Below, piece after piece: positions 1 through 7,946 of a stretch of 64,000 nt of DNA (position 1 is the stretch's first letter; each line of letters opens with the position of its first letter). The notes under the pieces were generated by a model. That model was not told the DNA's origin, searched no databases, and was given only the letters and a program-made list of their open reading frames with translations. The stretch lies in assembly GCA_040219555.1 (NCBI GenBank), contig JAVJSF010000006.1, positions 186,001-250,000 of the forward strand, written 5' to 3'. The stretch is from JAVJSF01 sp040219555. Its GTDB lineage: Bacteria > Actinomycetota > Thermoleophilia > Miltoncostaeales > Miltoncostaeaceae. The position numbers were made by a program, and so were the translations under genes.

Positions 1-816
1 GTCGACACGGGGTCACAGACCTCGGCGCGGACGGTCATCGAGGCGCTACACGCCTACGGCATCGGCTCCGAGGACCTCGCGTGGATCGTCCTGACCCACA
101 TCCACCTGGACCACTGCGGAGGAACGGGCGCCATCGCCGAGGCATTCCCGAACGCGACGGTGGTGGTGCACCGCCGCGGCGCCCGTCACCTCGTCGAGCC
201 GGATCGCCTGGTGGCGGCGACGGCGACGGTCCATGGGGAACTGGCCTCCCTGTACGGCGGCCTCGATCCCACGCCGGCCGAGCGGATCATCTCGGCCGAG
301 GACGGCCACCGCGTCGACCTGGGCGGCGGGCGGAACCTGCTGATGGCCGAGACCCCGGGGCACGCCAGGCACCACATGGCGGTGCTCGACGAGCAGACGG
401 GCACGGTGTTCGCGGGCGACGCGGTGGGGGTGACCTTCGGGGAGGGCACCACCTACCCGGCCATGCCGCCCTCGGACATCGACATCCCCGGCTGGCTGCG
501 ATCGCTGGACCGGATCGAGGCGATGAACCCCGTCGTCATGTGCCCGACCCATTTCGGCGCCGTGGCGGACCCTGCGCGGACCATCGCCGTCACGCGCGCC
601 CAGCTCCGCATCACCGGCGAGGCCTCGATCGCCGCGTGGCGGGCGGAGGCGTCGGTGGAGTCGGTTCGCGCCGCCCTGCGGCGCGAACTCCCGCTGGAGG
701 CCATCGTGCGCGACCCGCAGGCCATCGACTACTGGCGCTCGGTGGAGTGGGAGGGCGCCAACGCCGACGGCGTGGCGGCGTGGGCGCAGGGCGCCGTGGA
801 GGCCGAGGGGGGCTGA
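1..816 (+). CDS. Metallo-beta-lactamase-fold hydrolase, 5'-truncated by window edge
   Basis: The reading frame is open from base 1, so the start lies upstream; about 271 residues are visible. Near residue 34 the metal-binding motif THIHLDHCGG (HxHxDH) is present, a later His lies in TPGHARHH and an Asp in FAGDAVG, the usual dinuclear-zinc ligands of the family. The fold is therefore clear but the substrate is not: glyoxalase II-like, lactonase and other hydrolases share these motifs. A C-terminal extension of about 90 helical residues after CPTHFG follows the core. The gene ends 14 bases before the palindrome that fronts the NrtR-like gene, so the two are probably separate transcription units. 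Confidence 0.85.
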   Translation, partial: VDTGSQTSARTVIEALHAYGIGSEDLAWIVLTHIHLDHCGGTGAIAEAFPNATVVVHRRGARHLVEPDRLVAATATVHGELASLYGGLDPTPAERIISAEDGHRVDLGGGRNLLMAETPGHARHHMAVLDEQTGTVFAGDAVGVTFGEGTTYPAMPPSDIDIPGWLRSLDRIEAMNPVVMCPTHFGAVADPARTIAVTRAQLRITGEASIAAWRAEASVESVRAALRRELPLEAIVRDPQAIDYWRSVEWEGANADGVAAWAQGAVEAEGG

Positions 817-829
817 TGGCGCCCGGGGC

Positions 830-860
830 CTGACAATAATCCCGCGCGGGGTTATTGTCA
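830..860 (+). promoter_or_regulatory. Palindromic operator overlapping leaderless promoter of the NrtR-like gene
   Basis: Arms TGACAATAA (831-839) and TTATTGTCA (852-860) are exact reverse complements, and the CCCGCGCGGG between them is itself palindromic; only one position pair mismatches over 30 bp. A promoter fits inside: CTGACA (830-835), 17-bp spacer, TATTGT (853-858), which is 7 nt before the GTG at 866. No Shine-Dalgarno precedes that GTG, so the mRNA is probably leaderless. A repressor here would block the core promoter; autoregulation by the downstream product is the simplest reading. Confidence 0.7.
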
Positions 861-865
861 GGCGC

Positions 866-1522
866 GTGAAGGAGGTCTCCGCCCAGCTCGTGGTGCTCGC
901 GGTCCGCGTCGGCCGGCTGGAGACCCTGTTCGTGCGCCTCCCCGGGAACCGCTGGGACCTCCCCGGTGGGCCCGTCGCGCCCGGGGTGGGGGTCGCCCGT
1001 GCGGCCCAGACGCACCTGGCCCACCAGACCGGCGTCCGCGGCGTGACCATCGAGCAGCTGTACACCTTCGACCGCGGCGACGACCGGGCGCTGTCGGTGG
1101 CCCACCTCGCCCTGGTCTCGGCCGACCGGCATCCGCTCGCCCCGGGGACCGATGTGGTTGAGGTGCGCTGGTTCGGCACCCGCGACACCCCGGTGCTGGG
1201 GGAGGAGACCGCCGAGGTGCTGGCCTACGGTCACGCCCGCGTGCGCGCCAAGGCGGCCTACGCCCCCATTGCGATGCATCTCCTACCCGAGGTGTTCACG
1301 CTGGGTGAGCTGCAGGAAGCCTACGAGGCGGTCCTGGGCCACCCGCTGGACACGCGGAACTTCCGCCGCGACGTGCTGGCGGGAGGGCTGGTCGCCGACG
1401 CCGGCGGCGAGCGCCGGGAGGGACCGGGCCGCCCGGCACGCCTCTACCGCTCGACGGGCGCGGACTTCCAGGTGCTGGCCCGCGAGCGCCGCATCGCGCG
1501 GGCGATCGCCGCCTCGGGCTGA
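866..1522 (+). CDS. NrtR-like transcriptional regulator (degenerate Nudix domain plus winged helix)
   Basis: The product is 218 aa. Residues about 5-125 form a Nudix-like domain and about 130-215 a winged helix with the NrtR-type pattern FTLGELQEAYEAVLG followed by LDTRNFRRDVL. The Nudix box is degraded: after GGPVAPGVGV the catalytic REUxEE segment reads QTHLAHQTG, so the metal-binding glutamates are missing and hydrolysis is unlikely. Known NrtR proteins bind ADP-ribose or related nucleotides through the Nudix domain and repress NAD-metabolism genes. No NAD gene is adjacent, so the target set is unknown. GTG 866 is chosen because a promoter-like -10 ends 7 nt before it; the AAGGAGG lies inside the coding sequence, too far from GTG 890 to be convincing. 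Confidence 0.8.
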   Translation: MKEVSAQLVVLAVRVGRLETLFVRLPGNRWDLPGGPVAPGVGVARAAQTHLAHQTGVRGVTIEQLYTFDRGDDRALSVAHLALVSADRHPLAPGTDVVEVRWFGTRDTPVLGEETAEVLAYGHARVRAKAAYAPIAMHLLPEVFTLGELQEAYEAVLGHPLDTRNFRRDVLAGGLVADAGGERREGPGRPARLYRSTGADFQVLARERRIARAIAASG

Positions 1523-1656
1523 CGATCGGCCGCCGGCAGGCCGACCGGCCCGCCGCCGGGGGGACGTACGCACGCAGACGCCCTCTGCGGCCCCGGGTCC
1601 GGCCGGTGCCCGTGGTAGCGTTCCGCGGTAGTCCGACGTAGCGAAAGGGTTCGCGC

Positions 1657-1896
1657 ATGGCGCACAACAACCACGATGAGGGGCTTCCGGCCACCTGGCC
1701 CTTCCGGGCCGCCGGCACCGTGATCATCGCCACCCTCGTGTGGTTCTGCCTCGGCATGGGCCTGCACGACGTGGGCGAGGAACTGCCGAACCACATGCCC
1801 GTGTTCTATCTGGGCATCCTCGTCGCGATCATCTTCGTGCTCGGCGGGGCGATCTACAACAGCGCCCTCGATCGAGGTCGACGCCAGCACGGGTGA
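1657..1896 (+). CDS. Small two-helix membrane protein of unknown function
   Basis: The product is 79 aa with a short polar N-terminus (AHNNHDEGLPATWPF), a hydrophobic segment at about residues 17-38, a short loop with HDVGEELPNHM, and a second membrane segment at about 48-68, ending in a basic tail DRGRRQHG. Both ends are likely cytosolic. A Shine-Dalgarno-like AAAGGG lies 7 nt before the ATG. It overlaps the next gene by 4 bp (GTGA), suggesting coupled translation. I do not recognise a family. Confidence 0.7.
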   Translation: MAHNNHDEGLPATWPFRAAGTVIIATLVWFCLGMGLHDVGEELPNHMPVFYLGILVAIIFVLGGAIYNSALDRGRRQHG

Positions 1897-2285
1897 GCGA
1901 CCGCCCGGTGGGCCCCGCGACGACGACCGGTCTCAGCCGACTGGCCGTCGTCGCGCGTGGGCTGGGCGACGGGACCTGGCACGACCAGCTGGTGTCCTAC
2001 GGTGCGCGCGCGGTCGATGAGCCCTCGGCCCCGCCCACCTACGAACAGGTGGCGGTGGCAGGCATGGCCGCGGTCGCCGAGTTGCTGGACGAGGGGCTCT
2101 GGGACGAGGGCTTCGCGGTGGCCGACCGCCTGACGCGGGTCTTCCGCGTCGATCCGGACGACATGCCCTCGGTGGCCGTCGAGTCGTTCGACGGCCTGCG
2201 CGCCGCCATCGCCGCGCGTGATCCGGAGGAGGTGCAGGACTTCGTCGACCTGCTCGCCGAGATGTTCGGGCCGTCCCATGGATGA
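1893..2285 (+). CDS. Hypothetical acidic helical protein
   Basis: GTG 1893 overlaps the TGA of the membrane-protein gene as GTGA and gives 130 aa. The protein is predicted mostly helical, rich in Ala, Val, Asp and Glu, with a conserved-looking stretch TYEQVAVAGMAAVAELLDEG. There is no membrane segment or catalytic motif that I recognise. Its 3' end overlaps the yqgE start by 8 bp (ATG 2278), so the three genes from 1657 to 2841 are probably one operon. Function unknown. Confidence 0.65.
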   Translation: MSDRPVGPATTTGLSRLAVVARGLGDGTWHDQLVSYGARAVDEPSAPPTYEQVAVAGMAAVAELLDEGLWDEGFAVADRLTRVFRVDPDDMPSVAVESFDGLRAAIAARDPEEVQDFVDLLAEMFGPSHG

Positions 2286-2841
2286 CGACGCGCCGGTCAG
2301 CCGCGAGGGGCGGCTCCTGGTGGCAGCGCCCACGCTGGTCGACCCGCACTTCCACCGCGCCGTCGTGCTGATGCTCGAGCACACCGCCGAGGGGGCGCTG
2401 GGGCTGATCCTCAACCGGCCGCTCGACCTGGTGGCCCGCGACACCCTCCCCGAGGATCTCGGAGGCCTGCTTCCAGAGGTGGACCACCTGCACGAGGGCG
2501 GCCCGGTGCAGCCCGACGCGATCATCGTGCTGGCCGAGTTCGACGACCCCGGTGAGGCCGCCGGCATCGCCTTCGGCCAGGTGGGCATCGTGGACCCCGG
2601 CGGCGAGTTGGTGGGACTCGACGAGCGCACCGGCGCGGCGCGGGCGTTCGGCGGCTACGCCGGCTGGTCGGGCGGCCAGCTCGAGGAGGAGATCGCGGAT
2701 GGGGCGTGGATCGACGCGCCGGCCACCGTGGGCGACGTCTCCAGCGAGGACACGGGTCACCTGTGGGCGGACGTCCTCGCCCGCAAGGGGGGCACCTGGC
2801 GCATCATCGCCCGCATGCCCGTGGACCCGACCGTCAACTGA
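2278..2841 (+). CDS. YqgE/AlgH family protein (DUF179)
   Basis: The product is 187 aa, the normal size of the family. Family hallmarks are visible: GRLLVAAPTLVDPHFHRAVV near the N-terminus, the EGALGLILNRPL segment, then HEGGPVQPDAIIVL and a C-terminal FGGYAGWSGGQLEEEI block. AlgH/YqgE proteins are cytosolic with no agreed biochemical activity. The start ATG lies inside the preceding gene. Downstream a perfect hairpin separates it from the convergent sigma factor gene. Confidence 0.9.
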   Translation: MDDDAPVSREGRLLVAAPTLVDPHFHRAVVLMLEHTAEGALGLILNRPLDLVARDTLPEDLGGLLPEVDHLHEGGPVQPDAIIVLAEFDDPGEAAGIAFGQVGIVDPGGELVGLDERTGAARAFGGYAGWSGGQLEEEIADGAWIDAPATVGDVSSEDTGHLWADVLARKGGTWRIIARMPVDPTVN

Positions 2842-2884
2842 ACGCGTCCGCGGGGCGGGGCCGGCCGGCCCGGCCCCGCAACGC

Positions 2885-2910
2885 CGACGGCGACCCTGAG
2901 GTCGCCGTCG
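2885..2910. terminator. Bidirectional hairpin terminator between yqgE and sigma factor gene
   Basis: CGACGGCGACC (2885-2895) pairs perfectly with GGTCGCCGTCG (2900-2910), an 11-bp stem with a CTGA loop. It lies 44 bp after the yqgE stop and 43 bp after the convergent sigma gene's stop. No U-tract follows on either strand. Confidence 0.7.
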
Positions 2911-2952
2911 CGTCGGTAAGGGTGGCCGCTCCCGCCGCCGGGCAGACGGGGC

Positions 2953-4035
2953 TCAGCCCAGGCGGCCGGACTCCGGCAACGAGCCCAGCTTCTGCAGCGA
3001 CTGGCTCTCGACCTGACGGATGCGCTCGCGCGTGACGTTGAACATCCGCCCGAGCTCGTCCAGCGTGCGCGGCTTCTCGCCCCGCAGCCCGTAGCGCAGC
3101 TCGAGCACGCGACGCTCCCGGTAGCTGAGCTGGTCCAGCAGATCGCGGAGGGCCTGCTCGCGCAGGGACGTCTCGGCGGACGCCTCGGGCGCGACGGAGT
3201 TCTCGTCGGCCAGGAAACGACCCAGCTCGGACTCCTCCTCCTCGCCCACGGGCTTCTCGAGCGAGACGGTGGGCTGCGCGCTGCGCAGGATCTCCTCCAC
3301 CTCGTCCGGGGGGAGGCCGGCGGCGTCGCCGATCTCCTCCACCGTGGGCTCGCGGCCCAGCTGGCCGATGAGCACGCGCTCGGCGCGGCTGATCTGGTTG
3401 AGCTTCTCGACGACGTGGACCGGGATGCGGATGGTACGGCCCTTGTCGGCGAGCGCGCGGGTGACGGCCTGGCGGATCCACCACGTGGCATACGTGGAGA
3501 ACTTGAACCCGCGCCGCCAGTCGAACTTCTCGACCGCGCGGACCAGGCCGAGCGTCCCCTCCTGGATGAGGTCCAGGAAGGGGAGACCGCGTCCGCGGTA
3601 GCCCTTCGCGATGGACACCACCAGACGCAGGTTGGCCTCGACCATCTGCTGCTTGGCCGCCTGGTCGCCGGCCTCGATGCGCTTCGCCAGGCGCACCTCG
3701 TCGGCGGCCGTCAGGAGCGGTACGCGGCCGATGTCCTTGAGGAACAGCTGCAGCGAGTCGGTGGTCTGCTCGACCGGCGTGACCGCACGTCGCGGCCGTT
3801 CGGCCTCCTCGGCCACCTCCGCGGCCTTCGCGGCGGCTTCGGCCTGCTCGAGCAGGTCGATGCCCGCCTCTTCGAGGTGTTGGTAGACCTGTTCGGCCGC
3901 ATCGGCATCGAGTCCGAGGGCGTCGAGCACCTCGGCGACCTCTTCCATGCCGAGGAAGCCAAGCTCTTGACCACGCACGATGAGTTGGCGCAGCTCACCG
4001 TCACGCGCAAGACCGGTCAGTTCCGTCGTGCTCAT
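2953..4035 (-). CDS. rpoD: RNA polymerase principal-type sigma factor (SigA/RpoD group)
   Basis: The product is 360 aa from ATG 4035; a longer frame from 4074 is possible but adds a non-conserved basic leader. Regions in order: a region 1.1-like helical segment (about residues 1-70), a short acidic linker, region 1.2 (LQLFLKDIGRVPLLT), region 2 with NLRLVVSIAKGYRGRGL, FLDLIQEGTLGLVRAVEKFD and YATWWIRQA for -10 binding, region 3, and region 4 ending LGRMFNVTRERIRQVE for -35 binding. This is the full architecture of a housekeeping sigma-70, so it probably drives most promoters here. A consensus-like promoter lies about 170 bp upstream. GGAGG lies 3 nt before ATG 4035, rather close. Confidence 0.92.
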   Translation of the reverse strand: MSTTELTGLARDGELRQLIVRGQELGFLGMEEVAEVLDALGLDADAAEQVYQHLEEAGIDLLEQAEAAAKAAEVAEEAERPRRAVTPVEQTTDSLQLFLKDIGRVPLLTAADEVRLAKRIEAGDQAAKQQMVEANLRLVVSIAKGYRGRGLPFLDLIQEGTLGLVRAVEKFDWRRGFKFSTYATWWIRQAVTRALADKGRTIRIPVHVVEKLNQISRAERVLIGQLGREPTVEEIGDAAGLPPDEVEEILRSAQPTVSLEKPVGEEEESELGRFLADENSVAPEASAETSLREQALRDLLDQLSYRERRVLELRYGLRGEKPRTLDELGRMFNVTRERIRQVESQSLQKLGSLPESGRLG

Positions 4036-4209
4036 CCGCCTCCGTTCGCCCGTGGGGTAGAACCGATCGACCACGACGACATGGGCGCGTCGTCATGGTG
4101 CACCACCGTCCGCCGGACCGGCGGATCGTTCGCGGGAAGGTCCGGGCCGAAGCACCCCGCGCCGTTTTGGCACAAGGCGACCGTGAGTCCCGCCGCCGCT
4201 TGGTTACAG

Positions 4210-4238
4210 ACTATGGATTCATTAGGCGCCCCCGTCAA
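4210..4238 (-). promoter_or_regulatory. Sigma-70 promoter of the sigma factor gene
   Basis: On the minus strand TTGACG (4238-4233), a 17-bp spacer and CATAGT (4215-4210) form a good -35/-10 pair in a locally AT-richer patch. The predicted transcript start near 4203 leaves a 5' leader of about 165 nt before ATG 4035, in which I see no recognised RNA element. Confidence 0.65.
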
Positions 4239-4301
4239 GCTTAACCTCGGGGCGGGAACCCGCCCGGCGGGGGCCGATCGACCCGGATGGCACCGATCGG
4301 C

Positions 4302-5393
4302 TCAGCGGTAGCCGCAGATGGGCCAGGGGCCCGGGCCGCTCGATCGGTAGAGGATGGCTGCGCGCAGGTCCTGCTCGGCCTCGGGGGCCGCGGCGGGATC
4401 GCCGCTGCCGCCGACGGACTCCCAGGTCCCCTGGGCGAACTGGTACTTGCCGCGGTAGGTGCCGCTGGACGAGATCGCCCGCGGGTTCCCGCCCGATTCG
4501 CACTGGGCGATGCGGTTCAGCACGGCGTACGAGGGGCCGCCGGCCACGGGCCCGTCACCGCCGGACGCCGGCGCGGGGGCGGGCTCGGGCGCCGACCGGG
4601 GCTCGGGCGCCGGCTGGGGAGCCGACGGGGTGTCCTGGGGCGCCGGCTCGGCCGGGGCGGGGTCCCCGCCCGGCGAGGCGGTCGCGGGGGGCGCATCGGC
4701 CGCCGCGCGGTCGCGCGCGGCGCGTTCGGCGTCGATCTGGGCCCGTTGGAGTGCCGCGGCGCGCTCGCGCTCGGCCACCAGGCCATCCAGCACGTCGCGG
4801 GCACGACCCAGCACCAGGCGCCGGCGGTCCAGCAGGTCGTCGAGCTCCTCGATGCGCTCGGCGGCGCGGCGTGCGGCCAGGCGCGCCTCGGCCCTCTGGG
4901 CAGCCAGGCGGCGACGAGCGGCGGCCAACTCGGCGCGGTGCCGCTCGATGCGGTCGGCCAGGTTGCGGTCATAGCGGTTGACGCGCCGCACGATGTCGGC
5001 CGCCGCCTCCACCTGGCTCAGGCTCCCGCTGCGCAGCAGCACGGTCAGGGGATCGGGGGTACCGCCGACGTAGATCGCGACCAGTCGCTCCTCGAGCCGC
5101 GCGCGGGTGCTCGCCTCCGCGCGCTCGGCCTCGGCCACGGACCGGCGGTTGTCGGCCAGAGCGCCGGTGAGCGCGGTCGCGCGGGCGCGCTGGGACGCGT
5201 GGTCGTCGGCCACGGCGCCGGCCTCGGCGTCGATGGTGAGCAGTTCCTCCTCGAGCGCGCGCACCTGCTCGCGCTGGGCGTCGAGCCGGTCGGCGCCGGG
5301 GGCGGCTCCGAGGCCGCTCGCGCCGATGAGGGCAGCGGCCGTGAGGACGGCCAGAAGCGGCGCCCGGCGGGCGCGGGGACGGCGCACGGTCAT
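4302..5393 (-). CDS. Secreted cell-wall hydrolase: PcsB/CwlO-like coiled coil plus Rpf-type domain
   Basis: The product is 363 aa. A signal peptide (basic RRPRARRA, then a hydrophobic run to about residue 34) is followed by a long coiled coil (about 35-220) carrying the PcsB/CwlO-type motif RLVAIYVGGTPDPLTVLL and SGSLSQVEAAADIVRRV. A Pro/Ala/Ser-rich linker (about 220-285) leads to a C-terminal resuscitation-promoting-factor-type transglycosylase domain with ALNR-like IAQCESGGNPRAIS, TYRGKYQFAQGTW and two Cys. The Glu in CESGG would be catalytic. It should cleave peptidoglycan outside the membrane. The ATG overlaps the stop of the upstream ABC permease as ATGA, so it is translationally coupled to an ABC transporter, as discussed in the findings. 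Confidence 0.85.
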   Translation of the reverse strand: MTVRRPRARRAPLLAVLTAAALIGASGLGAAPGADRLDAQREQVRALEEELLTIDAEAGAVADDHASQRARATALTGALADNRRSVAEAERAEASTRARLEERLVAIYVGGTPDPLTVLLRSGSLSQVEAAADIVRRVNRYDRNLADRIERHRAELAAARRRLAAQRAEARLAARRAAERIEELDDLLDRRRLVLGRARDVLDGLVAERERAAALQRAQIDAERAARDRAAADAPPATASPGGDPAPAEPAPQDTPSAPQPAPEPRSAPEPAPAPASGGDGPVAGGPSYAVLNRIAQCESGGNPRAISSSGTYRGKYQFAQGTWESVGGSGDPAAAPEAEQDLRAAILYRSSGPGPWPICGYR

Positions 5394-6106
5394 GGCAGCT
5401 CGGTGCGGGTGAATCGGCGTCCTGCCGCCACCAGCGCGGCTCCGGCGACCGCGGCCAGCGCGACGACCGCCAGGGGGACGCTCACCTCGGGCGCGTTCAC
5501 CCGCTCAACCCCCTCGACGGCCAGCGCCCGCGCATAGGCGGCGACAGAGAACTGCTCGGCCGAGTCGGTCCAGTTCGCGAACGTTCCCTCCCACAGAAGG
5601 ATGTAGAGCACCCCGGCCACGACCGGGTGACGTAGGACCATGGCAGCCCAGACGCCGAGGGCAGAGTACGCGAGCGCCGCAAGTGCCGCCCCTGTCAGGG
5701 GCCAGAGCACCGCGGGCGCGTCGATGGCGCCGCGCAGGGCGATCGTGGCCGCCAGGAGGATCGAGGGTACCATGATCGCCATCGCGGCCAGCCACGAGGC
5801 CACGATCAGGGAGCCGGCCAGGCGGATCCGCGGCATCGGGGTGGAGGCCAGGTAGAGGATCGTGCCGTCGTCGCGCTGATCCGACACGCTGCCGGAACTG
5901 ATCACGACGGCGATGAACGCCACCACCACGGGGATGATGAGGCGTTGCACCTGGCGCGCCCAGGCCAGTTCGGGGTCCACCTCACCCAGGCTGGCGGCGA
6001 CGGCGGCCAGCACCGGCAGCGCCGCCACGAGCGCGAGCGCGATGCCGCGCCGGCCCGCGACGAGGCCGCGCAGTGTCAGGCCCACGACGGTTCGGTCGGC
6101 GATCAC
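5390..6106 (-). CDS. ABC-2 type transporter permease
   Basis: The product is 238 aa with about six hydrophobic segments: around residues 20-38, 54-72, 100-122, 130-150, 158-176 and 208-228. It contains the SVSDQRDDGTILYLASTPM block typical of ABC-2 permeases between helices 2 and 3. GTG 6106 overlaps the stop of the ATPase gene (GTGA), and its own stop overlaps the start of the Rpf-type hydrolase. It forms a transporter with the 6103-7047 ATPase. The substrate is unknown. Confidence 0.85.
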   Translation of the reverse strand: MIADRTVVGLTLRGLVAGRRGIALALVAALPVLAAVAASLGEVDPELAWARQVQRLIIPVVVAFIAVVISSGSVSDQRDDGTILYLASTPMPRIRLAGSLIVASWLAAMAIMVPSILLAATIALRGAIDAPAVLWPLTGAALAALAYSALGVWAAMVLRHPVVAGVLYILLWEGTFANWTDSAEQFSVAAYARALAVEGVERVNAPEVSVPLAVVALAAVAGAALVAAGRRFTRTELP

Positions 6107-7047
6107 CGGCGGCCGCCCCGGGAGCGCTGGTGCAGGTAGCGGAAGACGCTCTCGAGGTCGTCGCCCACCGGCGTCATGGCGTCGATCCGGACGTCCTCGT
6201 CGCGCGCCAGCGCCGGGAGCGCGGCCCGGAAGCGGTCGGCGTCGGCCACCTCGACGCGCAGCGACTCGCCATCGAGCGCGACCGAGTCGGCCAGCCCGGC
6301 GGCCACCAGCGCGCCGCCCAGGCGGCGCACGCCGTCACCATGGAGGGCGAAGCTGCGCGGCCGGTCGTCGATGAGGGCGCGGATGCCGGCCGTGGTGCCC
6401 CGGGCCACCAGGCGCCCGTCCACCAGGACCAGCACGCGCGGGGCCATCCGCTCCACCTCGTGGAGGACGTGGCTCGACACCAGCACCGTGCGGCCCTCCT
6501 CACCCAGGTGGCGCACCAACTCCACCACGGTGCGTCGCTGGCTCGGATCCAGCCCGTTGAGGGGCTCATCCAGCAGCAGCACCTCGGGTTCGTGGGCGAG
6601 TGCCTGGGCCAGCTTGACGCGCTGGCGCATGCCGTGGCTGAACCCGCCGACCTTGCGCCCGGCGTCGTCGGCCAGGCCCACCAGGCCCAGCGCCCGCATG
6701 GCCGCGGCCTCGGGGTCGCGCACCCCGCGCAGGCGGGCCAGGGCGGCCACCGTCGCCTGCGCGCTGAGGTGCGGCCACAGCCCCTCGCGGTCGTGGGCGA
6801 TCCCGATGCGCGCATACGGGCGCTGATCGCGGAGCAGGTCGGCACCCAGAACGCGAACGGTTCCGGCCGACGGGCGCGTGAAGCCACCGCACAGCTTGAG
6901 CGCGGTGGACTTGCCGGCGCCGTTGTGACCCAGCAGCCCGGTGACGCCGGGCCCGAGATCGAAGCTCACGTCGGCCAGGGCGACGGTGTCGCCGTACCAG
7001 CGCGAGACGCGCTCGAACAGGATGCGGGTGCCGTCGCCGTCCCTCAC
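6103..7047 (-). CDS. ABC transporter ATP-binding protein
   Basis: The product is 314 aa from GTG 7047, which overlaps the preceding permease stop by 4 bp. Walker A is GHNGAGKST, the signature is FSHGMRQRV, Walker B is VLLLDEP, and the H-loop lies in LVSSHVLHE. An unusual C-terminal domain of about 90 residues follows the core, as in many ABC-2 exporter ATPases. It energises the 5390-6106 permease. The signature reads FSHGM instead of LSGGQ, as often in this subfamily. Confidence 0.9.
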   Translation of the reverse strand: MRDGDGTRILFERVSRWYGDTVALADVSFDLGPGVTGLLGHNGAGKSTALKLCGGFTRPSAGTVRVLGADLLRDQRPYARIGIAHDREGLWPHLSAQATVAALARLRGVRDPEAAAMRALGLVGLADDAGRKVGGFSHGMRQRVKLAQALAHEPEVLLLDEPLNGLDPSQRRTVVELVRHLGEEGRTVLVSSHVLHEVERMAPRVLVLVDGRLVARGTTAGIRALIDDRPRSFALHGDGVRRLGGALVAAGLADSVALDGESLRVEVADADRFRAALPALARDEDVRIDAMTPVGDDLESVFRYLHQRSRGGRR

Positions 7048-7946
7048 AGGCGCTCCGGCCGGTAGCGGCGCAGCAGGACGGCCGCGCTCGCCCCCACGAC
7101 GATGAGGTAGCCCACGGCCCAGGCCCAGGTGGGCGTGCCGAGGTCCGAGTCGGGCCAGAGGGTGCGGGCCAGGCCGATCGGCAGGGCGGAGAGCTCGCCC
7201 ACCTCGGCATAGGTGGCGTCGCGTCGCGCCTCCTGGATCAGGACGGCGATCGCGGTGCTGGAGATCAGCAGCAGGACATAGCCGCCGATGGCGTACGCGC
7301 GCCGCTCGGTGAGGGAGGCCACCGCCAGGGCCACCGCCGCGTAGTAGACCGCCAGCAGGAGGCCCGCGACCAGCATGCGCGGCAGCTGGGCCCACTCCTC
7401 GCGCAGGTACCCCAGCGGGCTCTCGTCGAAGAAGGCGACCCCGGCGAAGAGCAGCAGCATCGGTACCAGGGTCACCATCAGCAACGGCAGGGCGGCGCCC
7501 AGGAAGCGCCCGGCCAGGTACTCGGTGCGCCCGACGGCCGTGGCGAAGTAGAGCGCCAGCGTCCCGTCGCGGCGGTCCGGGCACAGCAGGTCGGGCGCCA
7601 GCACGATGGCGAACAACAGGATGATGATCCCGATCACCGACTGGTAGTCGGCGTAGGGCAGCACCTCGAGGATGTCGATGGGGGCAGCCTGGGAGAATTC
7701 CGAGAAGAGGGCGCGGACCCCGAGCACGATCAGCGCCGGCCCCATGGCGATCATGACGAGCGCGATGGGCAGCGCCTTGGCCTTCCAGCCGCGCCGCGCC
7801 CCCAGGGCGCGCAGGGCCCCCCAGCGGGTGAGGGACGCCAGCGTGCCGGCGCGCCCGCGGCGCGGGCCGTCCAGCCGGACGTAGGCGACATCCAGGATCT
7901 CGGCGTCGGGCTCACCGCGGCCGGCCCCCTGCGCCGGCCCGGTCAG
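7044..7946 (-). CDS. ABC-2 type transporter permease, apparent CTG start
   Basis: The first ATG in frame (7754) would cut off about 64 residues that look conserved: EPDAEILDVAYVRLDGPRRG and then WKAKALPIALVM leading into the first helix. This N-terminal pattern is common in actinobacterial ABC-2 permeases. Reading upstream there is no in-frame ATG, GTG or TTG; the frame reaches CTG 7946, which overlaps the upstream TGA as CTGA, with GGAGG 7 nt before it. From there the protein is 300 aa. It has about six membrane segments and the CPDRRDGTLALYFATAV loop. A sequencing frameshift near 7915 is an alternative. It pairs with the 7943-8872 ATPase. Confidence 0.75.
   Translation of the reverse strand: MTGPAQGAGRGEPDAEILDVAYVRLDGPRRGRAGTLASLTRWGALRALGARRGWKAKALPIALVMIAMGPALIVLGVRALFSEFSQAAPIDILEVLPYADYQSVIGIIILLFAIVLAPDLLCPDRRDGTLALYFATAVGRTEYLAGRFLGAALPLLMVTLVPMLLLFAGVAFFDESPLGYLREEWAQLPRMLVAGLLLAVYYAAVALAVASLTERRAYAIGGYVLLLISSTAIAVLIQEARRDATYAEVGELSALPIGLARTLWPDSDLGTPTWAWAVGYLIVVGASAAVLLRRYRPERL

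Noticed and set aside
46..1188. Long open frame on the minus strand opposite the hydrolase and NrtR-like genes
   Set aside because: It has no family motif and mirrors the codon bias of the real genes; high GC makes antisense frames stay open.
4274..4300. CCGATCG/CGATCGG inverted repeat as a terminator after the Rpf-type gene
   Set aside because: Only a 7-bp stem with a 13-nt loop; too weak to call.
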